A DNA stretch of 64,000 nt from Bretschneidera sinensis (GCA_023935145.1 CM043705.1:57940084-58004083), one strand, 5' to 3'; shown: positions 35,497 through 48,419, counted from the first letter of the stretch. A program made the numbers and translations. Notes: generated from the sequence alone by a model not told the origin.

Positions 35497-35501
35497 CATC
35501 C

Positions 35502-36010
35502 TGTTGATGCTGAAAATCTGCTGCTAGGTAAGGAAGTTTGAATGTTGGATATGTACACAATAAACAAGCGAAGTTAATCTAAAAATTCACTAGAAAAAGA
35601 GGGGGTGGTTCCTCCGGAGACTCTCCAATATCTTAATTAGTTTTGGATTTCTCAGAAGAAAATAGGAGAGTAAAGAGTGTTGTGATGGTGTATGAGGAAT
35701 GAATTGAGAGGGTTTTCTTTTACGCCTACCTTGAGAGTCTTATATATATTGCTTGTGAAGGAATCAATTGGTTATTTGTAATCATTTGTTTTGCATAAGG
35801 AAGATATATGATCCCTAGGATATAGCGTATGAGTAATCGTGCATGGGTGCGTGGGAGGACAACTGGCTATAATAACCTCGTGATGGAATTTACTCTCGTG
35901 TCCTTTGCTATGTGTCACCATTTGGTTGCATGACCTCTAGATGGCCTCTCTATCCTTTTGATCTGCAATGTGTATTGATGCTATTGGAAGGTAAGTTTTC
36001 CCCTACATCA
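35502..36010 (-). repeat. 3' LTR of the Tat-like element (509 bp)
   Basis: Matches the LTR at 38589-39091 along its length, including ATTTACTCTCGT, GTAATCATTTGTTTTGCA versus ATAATCATTTG blocks and a common GAGTAAAGAGTGTTGTGATG. Differences are scattered substitutions and a few short indels. Confidence 0.9.
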
Positions 36011-36149
36011 GATGTCCCTCACTTTCTCAAGTGCATTTATGTGCTTGAGGAAGTAAGAAAGAGATGAAGCTTTTATCGTGATTTCGGGTCGGTTTGGGAA
36101 TCCAATGGTCAGATTCGTTTCGCTTTTTGGAGATGTGTTATGAGAGGAT

Positions 36150-36420
36150 GATGAGTCCAAGCATATGATTATCAATCAAAATACTCAGACTTGGAGATTT
36201 AGGTCCGAGGAGATGATGCCTAATTAAAATGCATAGAATTTTGGAGATTGGGTATGAGGGGATGACACTCAGTCAAAACACTCGGAACTTGAAGCTTAGA
36301 TTCGAGGAGATGACACTTAGTTGGACATTAGATCCGAGGGGATGACACTTAGTCAAAACATTTGGAGCTTGAAGTTTGGGTCCTAGGAGATGACACTCAG
36401 TCAAAATACTCGTAACTGAG
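36150..36420. repeat. Imperfect tandem repeats between protease trace and 3' LTR
   Basis: Four or five copies of a unit of about 50-60 bp, containing GAGGGGATGACACTCAGTC, AAAACACTCGGAACTTGAAG and degenerate variants, fill the place where pol would be expected. They may mark the deletion scar. Confidence 0.75.
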
Positions 36421-38511
36421 AGGACTATACTTCCCTCGGCGAATACCAGTGCTCTTGAAAAACCATATAGTGGAGAGCATATTGGTTTTAACTGACTTTC
36501 CCTCAGCTGCATCTTCTAGAAGGTGTCGTAAAAAAGAATATTTTTCGATCTCCCATTGTCTACTAGGATCCGCTTGACATCATAATTGGTGATGGGGGAG
36601 ACTACTACTGCATCATCATGCAAGACCTGTATTCCTTCTAAGTCATCGTCAGTAAAGGAGATCACCTGACTTGTCTTGACCCACTTGTGAGGTCGGTACA
36701 CTGAAGCTACAGACCGGGCATAAGCCTTTCTATTTTGGCCGGACTTACCTCCAACAATTGGTCCTCCACAAATTGTGTTGATGGTTCATGTGAACGAGGT
36801 CCTAGTTATCTCAATCACACTCCCTCTAATCCAACCTTGGGCTCTTTCTAAGAGCTCGACTGTCACGATGGTTTTGACTGTATCGTTTGGAATTCTATTT
36901 GTAGGGGCACCTGGGGCTTCTTCTTAGTCAGACTTCGATCCCTCCACTTTGTCAGGGTTCAATGAACTCCTTTAGATATCCTCTATCAATAAGGGATTCG
37001 ATTTGTTGCTTGAGGGTGTGACATTCCTCGGTATCATGTTTGTTGTCCCTATGGAATCAGCACCATTTGTTTTAATTTTCACTGGGATGGAGTGGCTTTG
37101 GAGGCCATGGAGGATTTCTCTATCCTGGACTTTCATAAGGATATTAGTTCTGGAGGCGTTCAACGGAGTAACGCTATCAAAGCTGGTGGTGATCTTCAAT
37201 ATGTTCTCGTGGTAAGGCTTTTTGGCTGAAACACCCTGTACTTCATTAGTTTTGGAGGCGTTCAACGAAGTAACACTATCAAAGCTGGTGGTGATCTTCA
37301 ATATGTTCTCGTGGTAAGGCTTTTTGGTTGAAACACCTTGTACTTCACTAGTGTCATTTCTCTTTTTCTCTGTTCCTCGTTCTCTTTCTCTTCGAAAGGC
37401 TAGGTCATCCTCAGTAAGCATGTACTTATCGACTCGAGTTAGAATCTCATTCATATCCTTGGTTGGTCGTCTGATGAGTGTGGAGTTGAAGAGCCATGAC
37501 CTTAGTTCATTCTTGATGTCAATATCTGCACATTGGGATTGAGGTTTGGGATCTCCCAAGAGACAACGTTAAACCTTGATATGTATTCTTAGAGCTTCTT
37601 CCCTTTTTGTTGAATAATATTAAAAATACTTTTCGAGGTCTTTTTAGGTCCTCTACTAATGAGGAAATGCGAAGCGAAAGCGTAGCTGATCTCCTCGAAG
37701 GAACCGGTGCTCCTCAGCTTTAGGTGGGAGTACCAGGTATTGGTGGCCTTCTTGAGTGTCAGAGGGAAGGCTCGACACATAACAGGATCAGAGTGACAAT
37801 GTAACATTATAGTGGTCTTGTAGGGTTGTAGGTGATCCAAGGGATTTGTGGAGCCATCATAAACCTTGATGAGCAACATTCGGAAGTTCGGAGAGAGAGG
37901 AGCATCAAGGACCTCTTTGCTGAATGATGGATCCTGAGTATTGAGTTCATCTAGAGCATTATTGCATCTATCTAGGAAGGCCTCATTGATTGTGTCTTCC
38001 ATTTCTTTAAACTTTTTGTCTAAGTGAAAATTGTTCTTGGAAGAGAAGCCTCCCCTGGATCTGGCCATATGAAGAGGAGAGGATTCTGTGGTGGAGCAGT
38101 TACTGGCGGACTTGCTGTGACTGGATTGGTGGTTTCGCTTGGAGTTTTGGTGAGAGGATGGGGGTGAGGGCAGACGAGCTTTTCCCCAAACTTCTGCAGC
38201 TAGATCAGTGATGAGGCAAGAAAGTTCCAGGAATTGCTCCTGAATTATTGGGATGACGGGATGCAGCGAAGGAGATGCCATTTGGTCCTCCTAGGGACCT
38301 TTCTCTACCAACTTACGATGAAGGGGTTGCACGCACTTGGTCTGTTTGTTGGGAGATTCATGTGGGTTTTGACCAGGGGCAGCGTGCTCAGAGACGATGG
38401 GAAATCACGAACCGGACTGCTGCCTGTGGGTACCTGCTTGAATGGCTGCCGTGCTTGTTCCAACGACACTGTTGGTGGTGTTTTTGGTGGTATTTTTGTG
38501 TGGTATGGCAA
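36273..38511 (-). pseudogene. Tat-like gag-protease remnant
   Basis: Minus strand. A possible gag start region lies at 38511-38305. A frame of 230 codons from ATG 38281 has the retrotransposon gag signature LSPNFRMLLIKVYDGSTNPL, MCRAFPLTLKKATNTWYS and FASHFLISR. After a frame change near 37575 it continues 37559-36972 (LTRVDKYMLTEDDLAFRRER), with an internal 34-residue duplication. The protease lies at 36701-36516 with YDVKRILVDNGRSKNILFYD, where the family has VDNGSSADILFYD. A further trace (LKPICSPLYGFS) ends near 36440. Polymerase and integrase are absent. Confidence 0.85.
37149..37352 (-). repeat. 102-bp in-frame tandem duplication in gag
   Basis: GGAGGCGTTCAACG begins at 37152 and again at 37254, period 102 bp (34 codons). 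The encoded copies, NEVQGV…NASKT and NEVQGV…NASRT, differ at few residues and keep the frame, so the duplication did not itself break the ORF. Confidence 0.9.
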
Positions 38512-38588
38512 CAGATGAGATCTTTAATGTTTTTATTCGCCTCTCATGGAAAGTGAGAAATTATAGTTTCCCATAGAAGACACCAATC

Positions 38589-39091
38589 TGTTGATGCCAA
38601 AAATATGTTGTTGGGTAAAGAAGTTTGAATATTGGATTTGTACACAATAAACAAGTGAAGGTAATATAAAAAGTCATCGGAGGGAGAGGTGGTGGTGCCT
38701 CGAGAGACTCTTTGATGGATTATTTAGTTTTGGATTTCTGGGAAGAAAATAGGAGAGTAAAGAGTGTTGTGATGGTATATGAGGAATGAATTGAGAGAGT
38801 TGTCCTTTACGCATACCTTAAGAGTCCTATATACATTGCTTGTGAATGAATCAATTGGTTATTTATAATCATTTGTTTTGCAGAAAGAAGGGATGTGATC
38901 ACTAGAATATCGCGTATGAGTAATTGTGCATGGGTGCATGGGATGACAGCGGGCTATAATGACCTCGTGATGGAATTTACTCTCGTCTCCTTTTCTAGGT
39001 GTCACCGTTTAGTTGCATGATCTCTAGATGACCTCTTTATCACCTGGCACGTGTAGTGATGCTATTAGAAGGTAAATTTTCCTTTACATCA
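38589..39091 (-). repeat. 5' LTR of the Tat-like element (503 bp)
   Basis: Partner of the LTR at 35502-36010. On the minus strand it begins TGATGTAAAGG and ends GGCATCAACA directly before the primer-site-like GATTGGTGTC. Confidence 0.9.
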
Positions 39092-39096
39092 CATCC

Positions 39097-40822
39097 ATAT
39101 AGTATACATCCGCATAAATGCATAATCTTAATTGTTAGTCACATCAATTAAATTTGGGGTTGAGTCATGCTTTAGAATGCGGGTCTATCCTCTCTTAGAG
39201 TTAATAAAAAAGAAAAAAACACACTTGCTATAAAATTTGATCTTTCATGATATAATTACCAAAACCACCCCTCCCATTTTCTCTGAATTCACACACTTGG
39301 GTCTTCACCCCTGATTAGACTCCCCCTTAGTTACTTGTATCTCACATCAACGGTAAAATGTAAAAAAATTCAATTAGTTTTAAAAAATTGAAATTAGCAC
39401 CTTTGAACAAAGATTCATGGCTTTACCTCAAAGAGTTTACATTATTCAAACTCTTTTTTATATAAAACAATAGATAATCCAACATTTCAACTTAAAGATT
39501 CTCAAAACCCTTGATATATTATTTGAAGTAAATAATAGTTAAGTACCGTTTGGTAAGGTTTTCAAAATGCTACGTTTTTGTTTGAAAAAAAAACAGTTTT
39601 AAGAAAAAAAAAATCAAATGCTAAAAATAAATTTTAAAAATTGAATTTGTCTCATGCATATTTAAAAGCTTCATGATTATTTTATCAAACGTTAAAGTTG
39701 AATTTGTTTTAAATGTAAAAGTTTCACAATTATTTTATTAAATATTCAACAATTTTTTTATTCCACGGCAGTTTTATCAAAAATATTTCAAAAACTTTTT
39801 TGATAACAAAAAACTAAAACTGTGTGTATATATATATAATCCTGAAAGAAACTGTCAATTTCTTGTTAAGGGGAAAGATGCCAAAGGAGAGGCGAGGAAG
39901 TAATGGGAACAGAACTATGAGGAAATATTCTTGGGTGGATGATAAACAACGGATTAGGATGCAAAGAATTTAACTCTTGACGATAAATGAAAGATGGATG
40001 CATGGAATCTATCTTTCATAACTATCTTCACAACACAGTACAAGCAATCTGAAAAGATATTTGTGAAAATACTCTTAAAGCTATTATAATCAATAAATCA
40101 CCACAGCAAATTCTTATTCTACCTCCATAAGAAACTAAAGAGATGACCTCTTTAGCACTTAGCACTCAGCCGTCTCACTGTCTGCTTTAAACACTATTTT
40201 TTATTCTCTTTTTTTCTTTTTTATATCCATCCATGGAGAGATAGATTAAACTTGATTCTCTTAGTTATTTAAAAAAAAAAACAAATTAACCTATAGTACT
40301 TACACTCTCAGACTGCAATGATATGCACAGTCAAATATATGCTAATTTAGTAATTTTGAGTTCACTATTTTATTTTTATATATGCATTACATATTAATAT
40401 AAAAAATTGTGATAGTTTTATATTATGATTTTTCTGTAAATGAGGTAAGAAAGTACTATAAAATATATTATTATGATTTATATGTGCATTATTATTTTAT
40501 TTTTAAGTGTGCTACCACTCATTTACGCTGATTAACAAGATTAGTTGACTTGTATATATCATTTTGAAATTTCATTGAAGCTAGCTAGATACATCAAATA
40601 ATATTGTAGTAGTAGACGTGCAAGGATTAATTTTTACTTAAATTTTATTGGTGAAAGTAAAGAGAAATGTCAAGCAATTGTGATTTGTGATGTTGAAGTT
40701 TCGAGATCATTGACGTTCAATATAATTCCTACGTTACAATAATGTAATCATTTTTGTACAATTTCTAATCGTTCCTGCTTCAATATATGATCTTAGATTG
40801 TGAGAATTATGATTTATAAATG

Positions 40823-40867
<45 letters not shown>

Positions 40868-42120
40868 ATTGTTTGATTTTTATTTTCTCCCCTACCAATT
40901 GTGGAAGTCAATTGACAAATGGAACCATGATCCCACAAAGGTTTGATTTTTTTTTATTAGTATTAACCTTTAGGTTATAATATATATATATATATATAAT
41001 CCCGCCTCACCCCAAATTGATCCTAATCTTGAGGAAAAATATCCTCTTGCAGTCATGCTTAATCTTCTCACTGAGACAACGTCAATCATGAATTCACGAT
41101 TTCTTGTTCGTTGCTTCACGTTAGTCACCAGTCATCCTCTCCGCATCTCATTTTCATAAACATATTGTAAACATTAGATATATGACTTTATTGTTGACTT
41201 GGTTAAGTATATTTAGTTTATACATTTTAGATTTAAAAATCATTTTTTGTTATATTTAATGAATATATATATATACACACACACACACAAAAAATATGTG
41301 TTTCAGTTTGTCACCCAAATTTTTTTTTCAAGATTTGTCACTGGTTCTTGTTGAACAATAGAAAAATGATTCTCAACCACTCTTTAATTTTTTATTCTTC
41401 CATATTCTTCTTTTTCTTTTCTACCAATCATAATCATTTATGAAACCAAGTGAGAAAGATAGAGGGATGTAGAGATTTAAACTGAAAAAGGAAGGAAAGA
41501 AGATGTATTAGATTTGGTTATAAATAGAGAAACCTTCATGTTATATTCTTAATCACGTGAGTAATTAAATTAAGTAGATGGTGATACCATACCAAGAAGA
41601 TCTAAGCAAAGAAGCTTGCGTATCTATCACCATATTGTCATAACTTGTAATATTCTTCTCTTTTTCAATGGTTAGGTAAAGAAGGTTTTTCATGGGACCC
41701 TTAAAACCCATTTGAAAAATAAGGTAAAATCTTTGAAAGTTTCTAACTTCCACACCATTCGAGAATTTTGCTTAAATGGGTAACCTAATCTTGTTAGGAT
41801 CTAGAAAAAGAATTCCTTGATGTTCATCCTAGAGGGAATTGGATTCTATTAGTGTAAAGAGTTAGAATGATCAAGAAAACAGCAATATCTAGTGAAGTAA
41901 TTATGTTTCCAACAGGTAATCTGTCAAGCTAACCCTGGAGATTTGTTCTAATAGGACCACACTGTGAGAATGTAACTAATTACAGATGATTCCTTTTGGT
42001 GATCTATAGTTTTCTTTGTTTATTAAGCAGATTTTTGGCTGGATTGTGTTAATCAATTAGTGGATGTTATGCCAGAGAAGAGATTTTGTCAAAAGTATAT
42101 ATATTGATCCAAAAGTGGAA
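39097..42120. other. AT-rich intergenic region, no gene seen
   Basis: Contains (TA)n tracts at about 40829-40866, 40979-40998 and 41263-41290 (TA then CA). The segment 39541-39830 starts ACCGTTTGGTAAGG, like the ends of some small DNA elements, but no matching inverted end was found. No ORF with family resemblance. Confidence 0.6.
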
Positions 42121-42405
42121 GGTGTATTTGGTTTTGTAAAATATTTTTTATTTTCAGATAATGAAAACCGTTTTCATTTTCACCTTTTAATTTTATAGCA
42201 AATCGTTTTTCATTTTTTGTTTTCAATTTTAGGGAAAAAAAATGAAAGGAATTATTTTCCTTTTTTAAGTTTGGTCTGTTTTCGTGCTCCTTTTCAGAAA
42301 ACATTTTTTTTTGTTATCAACTTTCAACACTTTTCACTAACATTTTTTATTTTATGTGAAAATGAAAAACAAAAAAGGTCTTTGTTTTCTCTAACCAAGC
42401 ACACT
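42121..42405. mobile_element. Probable MITE (hAT-like ends)
   Basis: Left end GGTGTATTTGGTTTTG and right end CTCTAACCAAGCACACT (reverse complement AGTGTGCTTGGTTAGAG) form imperfect terminal inverted repeats of about 15 bp enclosing 285 bp of AT-rich DNA with further self-complementary stretches. Ends of the TTTGGTT type are common in plant hAT-derived MITEs. I saw no clear 8-bp target duplication, so class and exact ends are uncertain. Confidence 0.4.
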
Positions 42406-43678
42406 ATCTCTGTCTCATACCAATATTACATTTTATGGCATCTGTCTTTGATAGTCTGCAATTCCTTTTGTTAATCATAAAGAAGTTAGGCATGCATACC
42501 AAATTTTCCATAATTAGACCAGTGTAGAAAGTCACTTCAGTACAATTTTGCAAGTGACCACTTGATTTTAGCATAGTTTCATCAGATTAAATGAATCTTA
42601 ACTGCTTTTTAAGACTGGAAACAATAATTTACAATAAGCTTTCCTATGGCGTTTAGCCAAATGGGTGAAGCTTAATTAATTGATTGGAGACAAATTTTGG
42701 TGTGATCGCACCTTGTCAATGCTCTCCATAATGTTAAACATTCTTATCCAAGAGAGGTCTTATCTCTTAACTATCAAAGGTACCAATTTAATCAACAGAA
42801 TTTTTGTTTTTTAGTTTTTTTTTTTCGGGGTAACAAGGTATCGGGGGTTTTGGTTTAATTAATGTTTGAGTACATACAAACAATATGTTCATATGTAATA
42901 ATTAAAATTCAAAATAAATTTTGTGAGCGTTACCAATGGAACTCAATGAAAAATCAAACTCAAGAACAAAGCTTAGTTCTTATCATTGTTTTTTCTAGAG
43001 AAAGATTAATTGCATTCTTCAATTTTTTAGTTGAGAAACAGAAAGAATAATTAATGCACCAAAAAATATATACAAAAATTTACGTGATTTTGAGTTAGAA
43101 TTTTTACCTGTCTAACGGTACATTTTCAATGTGCTTTTATCTTGATCTTCCTTTTAGGTTTGAACAATTCTCCAAAGTAGTGAAAGAAACTTCAGAGTAA
43201 TCTGAGGACAAAATCTACCATCTACAATTGTTTAGGTATTATCCAATGAAGTTTGAAGTTGAAAGTGAAATGTTACTAACATTTGACTAAGTGAAAACAA
43301 AAATTGTATTCATGAGATTTATAATCCTTGTACAAAATGTGGTTGCATCTACAAAAAGATTTTTTTTTTTTTTTTAGGATTATTTGTTTTTGGTTGCCTG
43401 TACTTGAAATCCTTCATCATAAACGAGGATAGACAAGGCATGTGGGCAATAAATTTCTTGGTCATAGTTGTTAAGTTCAGGTCCACTTCATAAAAACTCT
43501 CTTCATATGGACAATTTTGAAGATTTGGTGGTAAATACAAAGAAAAAGGTCTTCTGTTGATAAGTTGAATATGAAGGAGAACAATTTGATCTTGAAAAAA
43601 GAAACTACCAAATGGCTAGACAAATTAAACAAATTTATCCTTCAATAAATTGAATGAAAATTGAGTACATTGATTATT
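42406..43678. other. Intergenic DNA downstream of the PPR gene
   Basis: AT-rich with poly-T runs (for example 43361-43377). The part nearest 43679 is the 3' flank of the PPR gene. No other gene seen. Confidence 0.55.
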
Positions 43679-45524
43679 TCACCAATAGCCCTTACAAGAG
43701 CATTCACCATTCTTAAAATGATGAAACCTATTCCTGTCTCTTACAATAATCTCTCGGTTAAAAATTTTAGAAATCATCATTGTTACATCATATGACAATC
43801 CCAACAAGCTCTGAGGTTTTTCACTATCCTGATTGGCACACCTTTCAAACTGATCAACCAAAACCAATGGCAACCTTCTCACTATGCTTGCATAAAGCAT
43901 CCTCTTTTTCCTCTTCTTCTATGTCAAACAGAACAGGGTTATTGTTGGCCACATACCCTGATAATTTCAGCCTCCTGGAGATCTCACCCAACATGACCTC
44001 AATTTTACCATACCTTGGGTGGGATTTATCCCCAACAAAGAACTCGTGAACTTCCCCATTAATCTCTATAACGCTGCAACCAGGAGGCTTTTTCACACCT
44101 TTAGCCTTCATCGTATGCCGTACATTAGTAACATTATCCCAGTTTTTAGAATCAGCATAGATATTTGACAAGAGCACATATGCACCATGATTCTTGGCCT
44201 CTAGTTCCACTATCTTTCTCGACGCAAGCTCACCTAATTCCATATTTCTATACATTCTACTAGCATTGAGCAAAGCTCCCCAAGCACCGGAATGAGGCTT
44301 CATGGGCATGTTATTAATGAAATTTAATGCCTTATCTAAGCACCCAGCTCGACCATACAAATCAACCATGCAACCATAATGCTCAAGCTGAGGTTCAATC
44401 CCATACACTCTTCTCATTGAATCAAAATGCTCACAGCCTTCCTCAACTAGTCCGACCACACTACAAGCCCTTAAAACAGAAACAAACGTGACTTCATTGG
44501 GCTGAACCCTGTCTTGTTTCATAAGTGAAAAAAGCTCAAGACACTTCTCACCGGCTCCATTCATGGCTAATCCATTCATGGCGCTGCTCCATGTATAGAC
44601 ATTCTTTTCCTTCATACCCCAAAAAACTTCCATGGCCTTATTCATGTTCCCACATTTTGCATACATATCAATGAGCGCAGTACCCAAGGTAACGGTCATT
44701 TTAATCTTGTTTCTTTCTATATAAGAATGAGCCCATTTCCCTTGATCCAGAGCGCCTAAGTGAGTGCACGCGGATAAAACCGAAACCATAGATACCCCAT
44801 TGACCTTAACACCGTCCAGTTGCATCCAATGGAACAAACGCAATGCCTCCCTTGACTCCCCACATTGTGCATACCTTGCAATCATCGCATTCCATGCAAT
44901 GGGGTCTCTTTGAGGCATTTGATCGAATATTTCCCTTGCAAAACCAATGTCCCCACATCTCGCACATGCACTAACCATTGCTGTTTGACACACCAAATCT
45001 GGCTCAAGAATTAATTCAAACACCTTGTGGCAAGAACTCAGACAACCCAGTTCAGCGTACATAAATACCAACCCGCTTTGAACATGTGAGTCATGCTCAA
45101 ACCCGTGTTTTATTGTTGCACCATGAACCAACAGACCAGTCTCACGTGCCAAAAGTTGTGCACACGTTCGAATCAAGAAATTGAGAGTGTAATTATCGGG
45201 GGATAAATTGTTTTTAGATCGGAGAATTCTGTTGTAGAAGTGAAAGCTCCTATGAGGAGTAGAACTCTTGCAATGGGCTCTGATCATGGAATTCAAAGAG
45301 AAGAGAGTTGGGTTCTCGCATTGATCAAGGAGTCGATTGGAATAATCGAGATTGTTGGGGTTGTTTAGAGCAATGGTGGCAGTGAACTGGCCTAGAAGAT
45401 GGGGTTGGTTGAGGGTTCCATTGATGAGGAGTTGGGTGTGGATTTGCTTAAGCTCTTTGAGGGTGGTGCTCGAGTCCACAAGGGAAATGATTGGGTGTTT
45501 GGCGATGCATCTTAAGGAGCTCAT
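43679..45524 (-). pseudogene. PPR protein, PLS-DYW class, At5g40405-like, DYW domain frameshifted
   Basis: Intronless minus-strand gene starting at ATG 45524 (MSSLRCIAKHPIISLVDS). PPR proteins of this class act in chloroplasts or mitochondria; DYW members edit specific C residues to U in transcripts. The first 556 codons are open and hold PPR repeats of P, L and S type (MVSACARCGDIGFAREIFDQM, AWNAMIARYAQCGESREAL, LIDMYAKCGNMNKAMEVFWG), then E and E+ motifs and the start of the DYW domain with PGCSVIEINGEVHEFFVGD and the zinc motif HSEK. The frame then fails: one base is missing near 43857-43861 (FG-LISL), and two extra bases follow CWDCH near 43787-43794. The last segment, [19 protein letters not shown] to CSCKGYW, is in a third frame, ending GYW not DYW. 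As written the protein stops at 43854, losing CxxCH. Sequencing error cannot be excluded. Overall match is to Arabidopsis At5g40405. Confidence 0.85.
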
Positions 45525-46559
45525 GGCTAGAAAATGATTCCGGGATGAGATGGGATAAAATTGGTTCTGTTATCTAACCTATTGCTCATGGAGGATGGAG
45601 CAACTCTGGAAGTGTATGGGTTTCCCGCTTTTTGACCCTTTGATTCGGGCTAGTTTGACTCGTTAATGTTGCGATTTAAATTTTTCCCTCTTGGAAACTA
45701 TAACTACTAAATTACCCTTACTTTTGTAGTTGCGGGTTGGGTCTGGTTTGAAACACTAAAATAAGCCCATTTATCAAAACGAGTTTTAAAATCTGAACCC
45801 CAACCCAACTGTGTGATTGATGGATCTATTCCTCCAGTTTCAAAAGGGTGAAGGGAAACGGCAATCCATCTGGCAGACAAAAGGAAAAGGTATACAGAAA
45901 ATTACTTGTGTGCTTACCGATTCCGGAGATGTTTGTTTGCTATTTAAACCAACTTAAAGTAAATTGGTTTAAGTGAACTCAAGCCAAAAAGGCAAATAAG
46001 GCCTAAATGAGGACACTATATCCAGCTTAAATACTCCCTATGAATAAAGTCTAAAGCATGCTTTTAAATTCCAATTTTCTAAGGCATTAATATACTATAC
46101 AGTAGTGAAGGTCGAGACTGTTTCCACTTTTTTCGAGTTGTCCATAGACTAGATAATTATGGAAACTGGTTTATGTGGTTTTTGGTTTGAGTTGAGTCGG
46201 GGTGAGTTTAGTTAAGAGTGAACTTTGTGCTTAGAAAATGATTAGAGATCCTAAAGAATTGAGAAAAGCTTGGATTATTTGGAGTGTATAGATACTTAAT
46301 TTCGTTTCAAATTTTTTGAAAAGACCACGCATAGGTTTAAATGACAAATTTTTTTTATCTTAATGCGCTCGAACTTGGTAAATGAAGAAGTTTGGAATTA
46401 ATTGTGGAGTATGACTAATTATAAGCTATTTTTATTCAATCCATTTAATTCACTTTGGGTTTAAATCAATTTGGTTTTATTTGATTCAATTAATCCAAAA
46501 CCAAAGTCTTCACTTAAATTTTGGTCCAATCCAAAACCTAAAAAAGCTCATTGATCTTT
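45525..46559. other. Upstream region of the PPR gene and intergenic DNA
   Basis: Contains the presumed promoter of the minus-strand PPR gene. No clear TATA box assigned. The rest is AT-rich without ORFs. Confidence 0.5.
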
Positions 46560-48418
46560 CTTAAGCCCAAATTTCAAGCACAAGAAAACTTATAATTTTT
46601 AAGCGTGAACTTCCAATTTCACCCTTCACTTGGCACACCTTGATTGGTTCACTTTTCTCAAAGTAAAAGTTACTTTTTTACAACAAAAAAGATATCTCTC
46701 TCCTCTCGTTATGTGGCTAGCCATAATAAAAAAATTTCACTTCTCTTTTTTGCTTTTTGAACTCACCTCTCCCTCTTAAGTTCCTTCACATTCTTTTGTA
46801 CCAAATACTACGTTTTTTTCACACAAAATAAGATTTTTTTCACCTAAAAAACAACAACTATGTACTTAAGAAGCAGCAAATTTTTCTTCCCCTTTGGACA
46901 ACCATGTGTACCAAAAAGAGGGAGTTTCTCTTTTTCCCCTTTTGCTTAGTTAATTGGACATTACCTTATTAATCTTCTATCCTTTCCTAAATTTCAAATA
47001 CCACCTTTTCTTCTACCCAAAAAATGTAGTTTTAAAGTTCTTTCCTTTAGTTTAGTACCTTAAGAATTTTTATATTCTCTAAATTAGATGTTTAATTTTA
47101 AGTTGTTATTAATTACATGTGAACTTTAATTCTTTAGGAAGAATTTTGGGCCCCTTTGGTCCTTGTTAATTTTGGCCCCCTTTGGCCCATTAAAAATGTT
47201 ACTGGTTATTTTGGATATTGTCTTTTAAGGTAGTTTAGTTGAAATCCATTTAGCTTAATTTCCTTTGTTTAACCTATCTAGTTCAAAGTAGTTTAGTCTA
47301 ATTCATTTAATTTAATCTTCAATTTTAATTCATCTAGTTTAAAATAATTTAGTCTCAATCCATCTAGTTTAACTTACATAATTAATCAACATAGTTTAAA
47401 TGCGTGCACTTTAATTTACTTCTCATTCATACTTTGTAAATAGTATTAATATTTTCTTTGTTTCATAATTCCTTTTTTTAAATGCTTTCTTTTAACACAC
47501 TTACTTTTACCACATTATTTTAAAGTTGATATTTGGTGATGCTTTGTTTGAGTATAAATTGCAAAATGTGTGTTTGACTTTATTAGTAGTGTATGATAAT
47601 AATACTTGAATTAAGATTTCAATTAATTTCTTTGAAACACAAAGGGCTAGACTTCGGTCTAGGTAAGAGAGAGACTTTTAAGTCATCACTCTTTTGTACC
47701 TAAATCTCTCGAGCCTTGGAATTTCTCACGTAGACCAATTACAAAAGATTTGACCCCCTTCAAGGTCAAATGGTGGCTCCTTACCTGTCATCATTGTTTT
47801 GTGTTTTGATGACAAATGACACATTGTCTAATACATTAAAAGCGCACCCATCACGGAAGCCTCCTTACTACTTATAAAGGGTTTATATTAGATTCTGTAG
47901 GTTTTACTCGTTTCTATATGTCTACTCATTGTAATCCTCACGCTCGCCCTATCCATCTTCTTTAAAAGAAATGTCCTTGGATAATAAGCCGATGCATGGA
48001 TCTTAAGTGGATAAGAGCGGTTCCTACAAAAAGAAAGAAATAGAAAAGAGTTTGATGGGATGAAAAAACATATAAGAATGATTAAAGATAAATGGCTCCA
48101 CACTCTTAATTTTTAACTTAAAGGACACTTCTTCTTTTAATGAGAAAGAGATCCTAAAATTTATTAACAATTTGTTTTGTAAATGATTTTGCTTTTAAGT
48201 TTTGCACCTCCTTGGGACGCTTAATGAATCTACTTTACTTATCTAAAAAACAAATACACTATAGAGTAGTCGCAGGTGACATGTAAAGTTTAAATGCATA
48301 AACAGGTCAGGCAGCGATAGGAACTAGAAAGTAAACTAAAGTGTTGTTGTGAATTGTTTACCTTTTGAGACTGTTATTATGCTCTTCATGAACTAACAAG
48401 AAAGGAGACACTAAACGA
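46560..48418 (+). repeat. Possible Ogre-like Gypsy LTR relic
   Basis: The strongest clue is at the right end: AAACGAATGGCGACTCATGGG resembles the LTR-end/primer-site junction of plant Ogre elements, whose primer is tRNA-Arg (TGGCGACTC). Upstream are degenerate repeats of CATCTAGTTTAA / TTTAGTCTAAT at 47220-47410, a doubled GGCCCCTTTGG block at 47149-47191, and CTAGACTTCGGTCTAGG with CTAAATCTCTCGAGCC at 47647-47715, phrases I associate with Gypsy LTRs. No gag or pol follows, because Copia-3 lies 370 bp downstream. Start of the relic is a guess. Confidence 0.35.
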
Positions 48419-48419
48419 A

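Larger units (their letters stand above)
35502..39091 (-). mobile_element. Tat-like Ty3/gypsy deletion derivative with both LTRs
   Basis: LTRs at 35502-36010 and 38589-39091 share TGTTGATGC…TACATCA ends (plus-strand view). Both flanks are CATCC (35497-35501 and 39092-39096), a perfect 5-bp target duplication. On the minus strand the 5' LTR is followed by GATTGGTGTCTTCTATGGG, close to the GGCGCCGTCTGTGGG leader of Tat/Ogre-type elements. The interior is only about 2.6 kb: gag, a protease trace, then repeats; RT, RNase H and integrase are missing. It could have moved only with proteins from a relative. Confidence 0.9.

Noticed and set aside
39541..39830. Possible MITE starting ACCGTTTGGTAAGG
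   Set aside because: No matching inverted end or target duplication could be found.
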